Positions 1 through 8,567 of a DNA stretch of 64,000 nucleotides are shown piece after piece. The notes beneath the pieces were generated by a model. That model searched no databases. It saw only the letters and a program-made list of their open reading frames with translations, and was not told the DNA's origin. Position numbers and translations under genes: made by a program. Within the stretch, counting starts at the first letter, position 1; each line of letters starts with the position of its first letter. The stretch is from Duganella aquatilis (GTDB lineage: Bacteria > Pseudomonadota > Gammaproteobacteria > Burkholderiales > Burkholderiaceae_D): assembly GCF_009674565.1 (NCBI RefSeq), contig NZ_WKJL01000004.1, positions 186,001 to 250,000 of the forward strand, given 5' to 3'.

Positions 1-773
1 GCATGTCCCATGTCAGCCTGCAGGCCAACGGCGCCGCGCCGGTGGCGCCTTCCGCCATCCAGGCCAACGAACAGGTGTTCCTGGAAAACCAGACGGTCGA
101 ACGCCCATCCATGCCGCGCGCGCTGGAAATCGCCGAAATCGCCCGCATCGTCAATGACTACCGCCATGCCGCCCAGTGCGCCAAGGACGCCGGTTTCGAC
201 GGCGTTGAAGTGCACGCCGCCAACTGCTATCTGCTGGAACAGTTTATCCGCGACAGCACCAATCAGCGTACCGACGAATACGGCGGTTCAGTGCAAAACC
301 GCACCCGCCTGCCGATCGAGGTGGTGACCGCCGTGGCGGAAGTCTGGGGCTCGGACCGCGTCGGCGTGCGCCTATCGCCGATCACCCGCGCGGTCGGCGA
401 CACGCCGCTCGACAGCGATCCGGAAGGCACTTATTTCTACCTGGCCGAACAGCTGGGCAAGCTGGGCCTGGCGTATCTGCACTGCGTGGAAGGCCAGACC
501 CGCGGCGACAATGCCGCCGGCGAGTTCGACTTCAAAAAGCTGCACGCGGCCTTTGGCGGCAAATACATCGCCAACAACAGCTACGACCGCCAGATGGCGA
601 TTGAAGCGGCGAATTCCGGCCACGCGGACATGGTTGCCTTCGGTCGTCCGTTCATTTCGAATCCGGACCTGGTGGAGCGTCTGCGCCGTAACGCGCCGCT
701 GACCGAAGCCGACCACAGCACCTTCTACGGCGGCGGCGCCGGCGGTTACACCGACTACGCCACCCTGTCTTAA
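1..773 (+). CDS. Old Yellow Enzyme family NADH:flavin oxidoreductase, C-terminal part (5' end outside window)
   Basis: FMN-dependent ene-reductase of the OYE/NemA family, which reduces activated C=C or nitro groups with NAD(P)H in the cytoplasm. About 256 residues are visible out of a usual 360-370, so the N-terminal third of the TIM barrel lies upstream of the window. The methionine at base 3 falls inside a conserved stretch (SHVSLQANG) and is not the true start. The active-site segment GFDGVEVHAANCYLLEQF carries the substrate-binding His/Asn pair (HAAN) and the following Tyr. The C-terminal GRPFISNPDLVERLR is the usual phosphate-side FMN segment. It ends 4 bases before the convergent regulator gene. 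The family is secure; the substrate is unknown. Confidence 0.9.
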   Translation, partial: MSHVSLQANGAAPVAPSAIQANEQVFLENQTVERPSMPRALEIAEIARIVNDYRHAAQCAKDAGFDGVEVHAANCYLLEQFIRDSTNQRTDEYGGSVQNRTRLPIEVVTAVAEVWGSDRVGVRLSPITRAVGDTPLDSDPEGTYFYLAEQLGKLGLAYLHCVEGQTRGDNAAGEFDFKKLHAAFGGKYIANNSYDRQMAIEAANSGHADMVAFGRPFISNPDLVERLRRNAPLTEADHSTFYGGGAGGYTDYATLS

Positions 774-777
774 GCGG

Positions 778-3642
778 CTACCCGGCCTGATCGAGCAAGC
801 TGCGCGCCTCGATCAGGTCGGCGGTATCGAAGCCTTCCTCAAACCGCCCGTAGATCCCGCGCAGCAGCCGCTGCCCCTCTTCCCCGCAGCCCTGGCGCAG
901 CTTCAGGCTGGCCAGGCTGTTTGCCGCGCGCAGCTGCCACGACAGCGCGCCCTGCGCCCCGGCCACCTCGATCGCCTGGCGATACAGCGCCTCGGCCAGC
1001 TGCTGGTCGCCGGCCTCCAGCAGCACCCCTTTGATGCGCAGCATCTCGGCCTGGCACCAGCGCTCCTGCCCCATGTCGCACAGCGCCAGGGCGTATTCGA
1101 TCAGCGTCAGGCCGGTATCCTGCCGCCCCTGCACGTTGAGCGTCATGGCCAGCTTGGCCAGATGGCAGGCCATGCGCGGACGGTAGCCGGCATCCTGCAA
1201 CTGCGCGACCGCGCGTTCCAGCGCGAACAGCGCGGAGGTGTCGCCGCGCTGGACCTGCACGGTCGCCTGCAGACAGTTCCACAAGGTATCCCACAGCGTG
1301 AAGGCGTGCTGTTTCAGATAATCGGCCAGCTCGGCCAGCAAGCGCTCGGCGGCGGCATGGTCGCCGACATGGATCATGATAGGGAACGCCGCGTTGGCGA
1401 TCGCATACATCACCGACGGCGCATGGCCCGAGCTCCGCGCCGCCTCCATCGCGGCCTCGACGGTTTCCACCGCCTGCTGCGGATAGCCTTGCAGCCACAG
1501 GACGTTGGCCAGGGTGCCGAGCGACGCCGAGCGCTGATTGAGCTGCATGCGCACCAGGCGCGATTTGTGCGCCGGCGCAACGTAATGGTCGAGGATCTCC
1601 TGCAACAGCGTGCGCGCCACGGCCTGCTCGCCGGAATAATGGCGGGCGGTGGCGATCAGCCGGTCCATGCTGGACGGCACGGTATGGCGGTCGACCGTGA
1701 CCGCGATATCCTGAAAGCGCGCCGCCAGCTGCAACACGCCCGGCACTTCGCCGGCGTAGGCGCGGCACACCGCCATGCCCCACAGGGCAATCAGCTGGCA
1801 CTCCTTGTCGTCCAGCGCATCGGCCAGGTCCAGCACCGCGGTCCACGCGGCTTCGGTGGAAGGAACCGGACCGTTGACATACAGGACGGCGGCGCCCAGC
1901 GCGGCGCGCAGTTTCAGCTCGTCGCTCCGGCTGGCCACGCCGCAGGCCAGCGCCCGTTCGACGAATTGATAACACTCTTCCAGCAGCGACAGTTGCGTCC
2001 ACAAGGGGATCGCGGCCACCGTCAGCGAAATCGCCAGTGCCGAGCTGTCCTCGGCCGCAAACGCCCAGCCCAGCGCGCTGCGCACGTCGTCCAGGTAGCG
2101 GCCATATCTGGCAATCCAGTCGGCGTCGCTCAGGCTATCCTGCTCCTGCGCCGACTGGACCAGGCGGTCGCGGTGGAATTCCAGGTGCCGCCGCCGGAAC
2201 CGGCCGGTTTCGCCGCTCTCGTCGAGCTTTTCCAGCGCATAGGCCTTGGTGGTGTCGAGCAGCCGGTAGTGCACGGAGGATGCGCGCAGATCCGCGACCA
2301 GCATGGACTTGTCCACCAGGTTGGCGACGCCGTCCACCACCAGTGCGGTGTCGGCCAGTTCCTCGCCGCACAGCGCGGTCGCCGCATCCAGGTCAAACTT
2401 CCCGGAAAACACCGACAGCTTGCGCAGCAAGGCCCGTTCGCTGTCCTGCAGCAGGTCGTAACTCCAGTCCAGCGAAGCCGACAGCGTGCGGTGGCGCTCC
2501 AGCACGCCGCGCCGGCCGCGCTTCAGCAATTCGAAGCGGCCGCCCAGGCGCGCCGCCAGCTCGGCCGCGCCCAGCGCATCCATCCGCGTGGCCGCCAGTT
2601 CGATCGCCAGCGGAATGCCTTCCAGCCGGCGGCAGATTTCCACCACCGCCGGGGTATCGGCGTCGGTCAGCTCGTAGCCGTCCAGGCTTTCGGCCGCCCG
2701 CAGGCAGAACAGCAGGACCGCCGGGAAGGTCAGCGCCTGCGCCGCCGTGATCGGCCCGCCCGCAGCCGGATAGGCAAGCGGCGTCAGCCGGTAGACGTAC
2801 TCGCTGGCGGCGCGCAGCGGTTCGCGGCTGGTGGCCAGGATCCGCACCTCCGGCGCGCGATTGATGATCTGCTCCACCAGCACGGCCACCGCGTCGATGA
2901 CGTGCTCGCAGCTGTCGAGCACCAGCAACAGCCGCCGCTCGCGCAAGGTGGCGACCAGCGACTGGATGCCGTCGCCGGAATGGACGGTCAGCCCCAGCGC
3001 CGCCGCCACCGCGCCGACCACGAATTTTTCGTCGGAGAGCGGACTCAGTTCGACAAAGCAAATTTCAATATCGGTATGGGCGATGAAGGCTTCCGCCACC
3101 GGCAATGCCACGGTCGATTTGCCGATGCCGCCAGGACCGACGATGCTGACGAAGCGGCGTTGCTCCAGGATGCGCAGCAGCGCCGCAATGGTTTCCGTGC
3201 GGCCGGTGGTGCGGCTGGCCGGCGCCGGCAGCTTGCGCAGTTGCTCCCAGGTTGCCGGCAGCGGTTCCAGCGGCGTCTCGCGGACTTGCGACGTGACCGG
3301 CGCCACGAAACGGTAGCCGCGCCCGGTAACGGTGGCGACGTAGCGGTTTTCGCGCCCGCCATCGCACATGGCGCGCCGCAGCGCCGAAATGTGCACCTTC
3401 AGATTGTTTTCCTCGACCACGCTTTTCGGCCAGGCGCGGGCCATCAGATCATGCTTGCTGACCACTTCGCCGGGACGCTCCACCAGTTCGGCGAGGATGT
3501 CCAGCGCGCGGCTGCCCAGGCGCACCGGGGCGTCGTGGTACAGCAGCAGCTGCTGCGCGGGGATGAAGCGGTAAGGCTCAAAAATGAATTCGCGCTCGGC
3601 GCTGGCCGCCGTCTGGTCGCTATTGTTCATATTATCCGGCAT
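778..3642 (-). CDS. Winged-helix / STAND ATPase transcriptional regulator with helical-repeat C-terminus
   Basis: A 954-residue one-protein regulator. Residues about 15-115 form an OmpR/CadC-type winged helix, with the recognition-helix region around NLKVHISALRRAM and the wing around VTGRGYRFV. An NTPase module follows, with P-loop GPGGIGKST near residue 169, a Walker B-like LLLVLDSCEHV and the ATSREPL motif of signal-transduction ATPases. The C-terminal half is alpha-helical and resembles TPR repeats. Members of this family are thought to sense a ligand through the repeats and switch DNA binding with ATP; that is family knowledge. The start at 3642 is preceded by a weak AAGAA; an ATG at 3630 is possible. 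It is divergent from the VOC gene, and three phased TTTAC repeats lie between them. Confidence 0.85.
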   Translation of the reverse strand: MPDNMNNSDQTAASAEREFIFEPYRFIPAQQLLLYHDAPVRLGSRALDILAELVERPGEVVSKHDLMARAWPKSVVEENNLKVHISALRRAMCDGGRENRYVATVTGRGYRFVAPVTSQVRETPLEPLPATWEQLRKLPAPASRTTGRTETIAALLRILEQRRFVSIVGPGGIGKSTVALPVAEAFIAHTDIEICFVELSPLSDEKFVVGAVAAALGLTVHSGDGIQSLVATLRERRLLLVLDSCEHVIDAVAVLVEQIINRAPEVRILATSREPLRAASEYVYRLTPLAYPAAGGPITAAQALTFPAVLLFCLRAAESLDGYELTDADTPAVVEICRRLEGIPLAIELAATRMDALGAAELAARLGGRFELLKRGRRGVLERHRTLSASLDWSYDLLQDSERALLRKLSVFSGKFDLDAATALCGEELADTALVVDGVANLVDKSMLVADLRASSVHYRLLDTTKAYALEKLDESGETGRFRRRHLEFHRDRLVQSAQEQDSLSDADWIARYGRYLDDVRSALGWAFAAEDSSALAISLTVAAIPLWTQLSLLEECYQFVERALACGVASRSDELKLRAALGAAVLYVNGPVPSTEAAWTAVLDLADALDDKECQLIALWGMAVCRAYAGEVPGVLQLAARFQDIAVTVDRHTVPSSMDRLIATARHYSGEQAVARTLLQEILDHYVAPAHKSRLVRMQLNQRSASLGTLANVLWLQGYPQQAVETVEAAMEAARSSGHAPSVMYAIANAAFPIMIHVGDHAAAERLLAELADYLKQHAFTLWDTLWNCLQATVQVQRGDTSALFALERAVAQLQDAGYRPRMACHLAKLAMTLNVQGRQDTGLTLIEYALALCDMGQERWCQAEMLRIKGVLLEAGDQQLAEALYRQAIEVAGAQGALSWQLRAANSLASLKLRQGCGEEGQRLLRGIYGRFEEGFDTADLIEARSLLDQAG

Positions 3643-3704
3643 GGTTCTTTTGCTTAAAACACTATGATCGCACACGGCATGGCGTCCCACCGGGATTTCC
3701 GCGC

Positions 3705-3729
3705 TTTACCAAATTTTACCTAGCTTTAC
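3705..3729 (+). promoter_or_regulatory. Three direct TTTAC repeats at 10-bp spacing (candidate winged-helix operator)
   Basis: TTTAC occurs at 3705-3709, 3715-3719 and 3725-3729, exactly one helical turn apart, in the 149-base divergent interval between the winged-helix/STAND regulator and the VOC gene. OmpR/PhoB-type winged helices typically bind head-to-tail repeats with 10-11 bp spacing, so this is a natural candidate site for the adjacent regulator. Binding itself is inference. Confidence 0.5.
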
Positions 3730-3791
3730 TGGTCTTGCCAGTAGCCGCTGGATAAAGTGAGCGCATCCAAATCAACGCATGAGGCTACAAC

Positions 3792-4625
3792 ATGTCTATC
3801 GACTTAAGCAATCCAGGCCGCCGTGAACTGATACGCAAGGCCGGCGCGGTCGCCATCGGCGGCGTTGCCGCATCCGCATCGACCGGCTTCGCACCCGCCG
3901 TGGCCAAGGCTGCGACCGGTGAGGTCAAGCAAGGCGCGCTTGGCGCCCGCCTCCAGGGCGTCCAGCATTTCGGCCTGACGGTACAGAACATGGACCGCGC
4001 ATTCACCTTCTACACCGAGGTACTGGGCGGCACCGAGATCATGCGCGACGGCGACTTCCAGGGCGACGGCATCCACAACACCCTGCTGCTGACCGAAGAC
4101 CTGGAATCGAAACGGCGCCACGTCAACCCGCGCACCCGCGGCGTGCCCGATTTGCGCAGCGGCGCGCAACGCCTGGATGTCCGCTTCGTCCAGTTCGACA
4201 ACGTCGTCATCGAACTGCTGCAGTACCGCGACAGCAACCAGCCGCAAGGCAGCGGCGACAGCTTTGCCCAGCCTAACGACAATACCAGTCCGGCCTACCC
4301 GCGCTCGATGCACATCTGCTTCTACATCCGCGACGATGTCGACTTCAACCAGTTCATCCATGACCTGGAGGCCGAGTCCGCCAAACGCGGCATGAGCAAT
4401 GTCAAGGCCAACCGCATCGTCGCCTCCGGCAGCGAGCAGGAACGCCTGCAGGCGCCGCTCGACACCATGACCAACCGCATCACCAGCGGCAAGTCGGACG
4501 GCTGGACGCTGATCTACGCCAAGGGCCCGGAAGGCGAGCAGCTGGAGTTCGTCCAGGTGCGCGGCCATGCCAAGCGCGTCTTCGGCGACGCCTATGAAAC
4601 CCGCCGCCAGGCGCTGGCGAAGTAA
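3792..4625 (+). CDS. VOC (glyoxalase/dioxygenase fold) family protein with Tat signal
   Basis: A 277-residue protein. It starts with a twin-arginine signal peptide (RR at residues 10-11, a hydrophobic alanine/glycine run, likely cleavage near AVAKAA at about 38-41), so it should fold in the cytoplasm and be exported. Two VOC betaalphabetabetabeta modules follow: the first opens with VQHFGLTVQNMDRAFTFYTEVLGG-like sequence near residue 57, the second near MHICFYIRDD. A His near 59 and a Glu in the terminal QLEFVQV strand are plausible metal ligands. The family includes glyoxalase I and extradiol dioxygenases, but an exported VOC protein is unusual. It precedes the alcohol dehydrogenase by 22 bases, so they are probably co-transcribed. 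Reaction unknown. Confidence 0.8.
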   Translation: MSIDLSNPGRRELIRKAGAVAIGGVAASASTGFAPAVAKAATGEVKQGALGARLQGVQHFGLTVQNMDRAFTFYTEVLGGTEIMRDGDFQGDGIHNTLLLTEDLESKRRHVNPRTRGVPDLRSGAQRLDVRFVQFDNVVIELLQYRDSNQPQGSGDSFAQPNDNTSPAYPRSMHICFYIRDDVDFNQFIHDLEAESAKRGMSNVKANRIVASGSEQERLQAPLDTMTNRITSGKSDGWTLIYAKGPEGEQLEFVQVRGHAKRVFGDAYETRRQALAK

Positions 4626-4647
4626 CCATTTCTAGAACGAGATCACC

Positions 4648-5805
4648 ATGCAAAATTTTGATTTACACAATCCTACGCACATCGTCTTCGGCAAGGAAAC
4701 CGTCGGCCGGCTGAACGACCTGGTGCCTGCCGGCGCCCGGGTCCTGATCCTGTACGGCGGCGAAAGCGCGCGCCGCACCGGCACCCTGGACGAGGTGCGT
4801 GCCGCGCTGGGCGACCGCGCCGTGGTGGAATTTGGCGGCATCGAGCCGAATCCAAGCTACGAAACCCTGATGCGCGCGGTCGAGATGATCCACCGCCAGG
4901 GCCTGAATTTCCTGCTGGCCGTCGGCGGCGGCTCGGTCATCGACGGCACCAAGTTTGTCGCGGCAGCCGTGCACTACAAGGGCGACGCCTGGGACATCAT
5001 GGAAACCCACGGCGCCGTGGTCGAGCAGGCGATGCCGTTCGGCTGCGTGCTGACGCTGCCGGCCACCGGCTCGGAAATGAACAAGGGTTCCGTCGTCACC
5101 AAGGCCGCCACCAAGGCCAAGCTGGTGTTCGCCAGCGACCACGTCTACCCGCGCTTTTCGATCCTGGACCCGACCAAGACCTACAGCCTGCCGCTGCCGC
5201 AGGTCGCCAACGGCGTGGTGGACGCCTTCACCCACGTCATGGAACAGTACATGACCTACCCGGTCGACGGCCGCGTGCAGGACCGCTTCGCCGAAGGTCT
5301 GCTGCAAACGCTGATCGAGATCGGTCCGCGCGTGCTGGCCGAGTCCGACAACTATGACGCCCGCGCCAACCTGATGTGGACCGCGACCATGGCGCTGAAC
5401 GGCCTGATCGCTGCCGGCGTGCCGGAAGACTGGTCGACCCACATGATCGGCCACGAGCTGACCGCGCTGCATGGCATCGATCACGCCCGCACGCTGGCGA
5501 TCGTGCTGCCGGCAAACATGCAGGTGCGCCGCGAGGCCAAGCGCGACAAGCTGCTGCAATATGCCGAGCGCGTCTGGGACATCACCGAAGGCGACGTCGA
5601 GCAGCGCATCGACGCGGCCATCGGCCACACCCGCGCCTTCTTCGAAAGCATGGGCGTTCCGACCCGCCTGCGCGATTACGACATCGGCGCCAAGCACATC
5701 GACGCCGTCATCCAGCAGCTCGAAGCGCACGGCATGACCGCCCTCGGCGAACGTGGCGACGTCACCCTGGCGCAGAGCCGCCGCATCCTCGAAGCCAGTC
5801 TGTAA
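4648..5805 (+). CDS. yqhD: Iron-type alcohol dehydrogenase, YqhD-like aldehyde reductase
   Basis: A 385-residue group III metal-dependent alcohol dehydrogenase, very close in length and sequence to Escherichia coli YqhD, an NADPH-dependent reductase of short-chain and toxic aldehydes. The nucleotide-binding AVGGGSVIDGTKF lies near residue 93. Metal ligands are visible as D and H in GVVDAFTHVMEQ and as two histidines in the STHMIGHELTALHGIDHART region. It probably acts in the cytoplasm on an aldehyde made or imported by this cluster, or in general carbonyl detoxification. It follows the VOC gene by 22 bases and precedes the binding-protein gene by 23, suggesting an operon. The symbol is assigned by similarity; the physiological substrate is not known. 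Confidence 0.85.
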   Translation: MQNFDLHNPTHIVFGKETVGRLNDLVPAGARVLILYGGESARRTGTLDEVRAALGDRAVVEFGGIEPNPSYETLMRAVEMIHRQGLNFLLAVGGGSVIDGTKFVAAAVHYKGDAWDIMETHGAVVEQAMPFGCVLTLPATGSEMNKGSVVTKAATKAKLVFASDHVYPRFSILDPTKTYSLPLPQVANGVVDAFTHVMEQYMTYPVDGRVQDRFAEGLLQTLIEIGPRVLAESDNYDARANLMWTATMALNGLIAAGVPEDWSTHMIGHELTALHGIDHARTLAIVLPANMQVRREAKRDKLLQYAERVWDITEGDVEQRIDAAIGHTRAFFESMGVPTRLRDYDIGAKHIDAVIQQLEAHGMTALGERGDVTLAQSRRILEASL

Positions 5806-5828
5806 GCAATGCCTTGAAGGAGGTTCGT

Positions 5829-6746
5829 ATGCCGCAAGCTAAAATTTCCAGAAGATCCCTGCTGGCTGGCGCCGCAGCGGCAATGCTCACCGGCGCCGCC
5901 GCCAGGCTGGTGGCTGCCCAGGCGCAGGCGCAGAATCCGGGTCCGGTGGTGCTGGGCCAGGTCTCGCTGAGCTTCTATGCCGTGACCGGCGCGGTGATAC
6001 AAAACCTCCTGGAAAAACTGGGGCATACGGTGGTGGTGCGCCAGGGGCCGCACGAAGAAATGTTTCCGTTGCTGGACAGCGGCGACATAGACCTGATGGC
6101 GGCCGCCTGGCTGCCGGAAGGCCACGCGGCGTACTGGAAGCGCTACGGCCAGCGCGCGCAGGAAGTCGCGGTGCTGTATGAGGACGCCCGCTTCTTCTGG
6201 GCGGTGCCGGACTATGTGCCGGCCAGCGAGGTCGGCAGCATTGCCGACCTGGCCAAGCCGCAGGTCGCCGCGCGGATGAGCAAGCGGATACAGAGCGTCG
6301 GCAGCGGCGCCGCCATCACCGTCCTGTCGCACAAAGCGGTCGGCGACTACCAGCTCGGCGCCGCCGGCTATGCCGTGCAGCCGGGCCCGGCGGCGGACTG
6401 GATCGCCGCCTACGAGAAGGCGCGCGCGGCCGGGGAATGGATGGTGTTTCCAACCTGGGCGCCCCAATACCTGAACCGCGACGGCAAGCTGCGGCCGCTG
6501 CAGGACACCCTGGGCGTACTGGGCGGGACCAGCCATGCCTCGCTGGTCGGTTCCACCCGGCGGCTCAACACACTGCCCCGCAACACGCTTGCGGTGCTGG
6601 CCCGCGTCAAGCTGGGGATCGACGCGGTCACCGAGATGGATTACCTGGTCAATGTCGGCAAGCTCACGCCGCGCGAGGCCGCCAGCATGTGGATGGAGAG
6701 GAATCACGACCTCGTCACAGGCTGGCTGCAGGCGGAAGCCGCCTGA
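5829..6746 (+). CDS. Glycine-betaine/choline-type ABC substrate-binding protein (OpuAC family), Tat-exported
   Basis: A 305-residue periplasmic binding protein of the quaternary-amine (OpuAC/ProX) fold. The start ATG at 5829 is fixed by a strong AAGGAGG five bases upstream. Residues 1-35 are a Tat signal (SRRSLLAG with an alanine-rich core). The mature part has family patterns such as GHEVV-like GHTVVVRQGPHEEMFPLL and DLMAAAWLPEGHAAYW, where aromatic residues usually cage a trimethylammonium group. No permease or ATPase gene is adjacent. The next gene on the same strand is a chemoreceptor, so this protein could deliver ligand to it or to a transporter encoded elsewhere; that is inference. Confidence 0.8.
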   Translation: MPQAKISRRSLLAGAAAAMLTGAAARLVAAQAQAQNPGPVVLGQVSLSFYAVTGAVIQNLLEKLGHTVVVRQGPHEEMFPLLDSGDIDLMAAAWLPEGHAAYWKRYGQRAQEVAVLYEDARFFWAVPDYVPASEVGSIADLAKPQVAARMSKRIQSVGSGAAITVLSHKAVGDYQLGAAGYAVQPGPAADWIAAYEKARAAGEWMVFPTWAPQYLNRDGKLRPLQDTLGVLGGTSHASLVGSTRRLNTLPRNTLAVLARVKLGIDAVTEMDYLVNVGKLTPREAASMWMERNHDLVTGWLQAEAA

Positions 6747-6870
6747 ACGGCGCTTCTCATTATCGCCATTGGCGATGGCATGCTGCCAATATGTTGCTGT
6801 ACTGCATGCATGGGTATTCCTACAATTTCTTATTTACTAAGCATCCGCTCAGGCGGTCAAGGGATACACC

Positions 6871-8481
6871 ATGAAAATTTCCGATCTGAACATCGGTACC
6901 CGGCTGGGTATCGGTTTTGCCACGGTCCTGATTATTTCCGCCGTCACCACCTCCATCGGCATCTGGAACTTGCGCCAGGTTGCCCAGGCCACGCAGAAGA
7001 TGATGGAGCAGCCGTTGGCCAAGGAACGCATCGCCGCCGACTGGCATTTGCTGGTGATGGCGGCGATCGTACGCACGGAGCTGATCATCAAGAGCTCCGA
7101 CAATACGCTGGCGACGACTTTCGCCGACGACATCCAGGCCGGCCAGGAGCAGTCCGCCGCGCTGCAGAAATCGCTGGAGCCCCTGCTCGCGTCGGAAGAT
7201 GAGAAAACCGCCTACCGCGAGATCGCCGCCGTGCGCACGCGTTTTTTACAGACCAAGAACGATACGGTGGCGCAGAAACAGCGTGGCAGCCTGAGCGAAG
7301 CCAAGCGGCTCTACAGCGCGGCGTTCGAGCCGGCCGCGAAGGCGCTGGACACCCAGGTGCTCGCTTTCGTCGCCATGCAGCGCCAGCACATCGATGAAAC
7401 CGGCAAGCGCATCGCCGACATGTATCAGCGCAGCCTGAAGATGATGGTGCTGCTGGGCTTCCTGCTGCTGGCCCTGGGCGCCACCTGCGCCACGCTGATT
7501 TCCCGTTCCGTCACGCGGCCGCTGAAAGTGGCGATCACCGTCGCCAAAACCGTCGCCGCCGGCGATCTGCGCACTCACATCACGGTCGAGAGCACCGATG
7601 AAACAGGCCAGCTGATGCACGCACTGCGCGACATGAACAGCAGCCTGAAACAGGTGGTGGGCGAAGTCCGCAACGGCACGGACACCATCGCCACCGCCTC
7701 CAGCGAGATCGCGGCCGGCAACCTGGACCTGTCGGTCCGCACCGAACAGCAGGCCAGCGCACTCGAAGAAACGGCCGCCGCGATGGAGCAGCTGACCGGC
7801 ACCGTCAAGCAGAATGCCGACAATGCCCGCACGGCCAACCAGTTGGCCCTCAGCGCGTCGGGCGTGGCGCGGCAAGGCGGCGACGTGGTCGCGCAAGTGG
7901 TGACGACGATGGACGCGATCAACCACTCGTCCAACAAGATCGTCGCCATTATCGGCGTGATCGAAGGGATCGCATTTCAGACCAACATCCTGGCCTTGAA
8001 CGCCGCGGTGGAAGCCGCGCGGGCCGGCGAGGAAGGCCGCGGCTTCGCGGTGGTGGCGTCCGAAGTCCGCAGCCTGGCGCAACGCTCGGCGGCGGCCGCC
8101 AAGGAGATCAAGGACCTGATCAGCGACTCGGTCAGCAACGTCAACGCCGGCGTGCAACTGGTGGACCGGGCCGGCGCCACCATGTCGCAGATCGTCGACA
8201 GTGTCCGTCGCGTCACCGAAATCATGGGCGAGATCAGCTCCGCCAGCGTCGAGCAGACCCAGGGGATAGGCCAGATCAACCAGGCCATCGCCCAGATGGA
8301 TTCGGTGACGCAGCAGAACGCCGCCCTGGTCGAAGAAGCCAGCGCCGCCGCCGCCGCGCTGGAGCAGCAGGCGACCGGACTGGTGCGGACGGTGAGCCGC
8401 TTCCGCCTCGATGCGGCAGGCCCGGCCCTGGCCACGGCGGCGCGACGGGCGCTGCCATCGCCGTTGGCGATGGCAGGTTAA
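6871..8481 (+). CDS. Methyl-accepting chemotaxis protein (Tar-like, four-helix-bundle sensor)
   Basis: A 536-residue transducer. A first membrane helix lies at about residues 11-31, then a periplasmic four-helix-bundle domain, then a second helix at about 190-210 ([19 protein letters not shown]). A HAMP linker covers about 211-263 and the cytoplasmic signalling hairpin follows, with the highly conserved tip [20 protein letters not shown] near 365-385. Glutamine/glutamate-rich methylation segments are visible ([39 protein letters not shown]). No C-terminal CheR-binding pentapeptide is seen. It follows the binding-protein gene by 124 bases. It signals through CheW/CheA, which are not in this window. 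The ligand is unknown. Confidence 0.93.
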   Translation: MKISDLNIGTRLGIGFATVLIISAVTTSIGIWNLRQVAQATQKMMEQPLAKERIAADWHLLVMAAIVRTELIIKSSDNTLATTFADDIQAGQEQSAALQKSLEPLLASEDEKTAYREIAAVRTRFLQTKNDTVAQKQRGSLSEAKRLYSAAFEPAAKALDTQVLAFVAMQRQHIDETGKRIADMYQRSLKMMVLLGFLLLALGATCATLISRSVTRPLKVAITVAKTVAAGDLRTHITVESTDETGQLMHALRDMNSSLKQVVGEVRNGTDTIATASSEIAAGNLDLSVRTEQQASALEETAAAMEQLTGTVKQNADNARTANQLALSASGVARQGGDVVAQVVTTMDAINHSSNKIVAIIGVIEGIAFQTNILALNAAVEAARAGEEGRGFAVVASEVRSLAQRSAAAAKEIKDLISDSVSNVNAGVQLVDRAGATMSQIVDSVRRVTEIMGEISSASVEQTQGIGQINQAIAQMDSVTQQNAALVEEASAAAAALEQQATGLVRTVSRFRLDAAGPALATAARRALPSPLAMAG

Positions 8482-8567
8482 CCATCGATTGCTTTACGCA
8501 ATCGCCGCTGGGTCCGATCATGGCTCAATGCCGCACCTGATGCGGAAAACCATGATGGAGACAAACT

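Noticed and set aside
1162-3657. A long open frame (over 800 codons) on the plus strand opposite the STAND regulator
   Set aside because: Composition is typical of an antisense shadow in high-GC DNA; the minus frame has clear winged-helix and P-loop motifs.
8484-8502. Hairpin CGATTGC-TTTAC-GCAATCG after the chemoreceptor as a terminator
   Set aside because: The stem is only 7 bp and followed by GC-rich sequence with no T-run, so termination is not supported.
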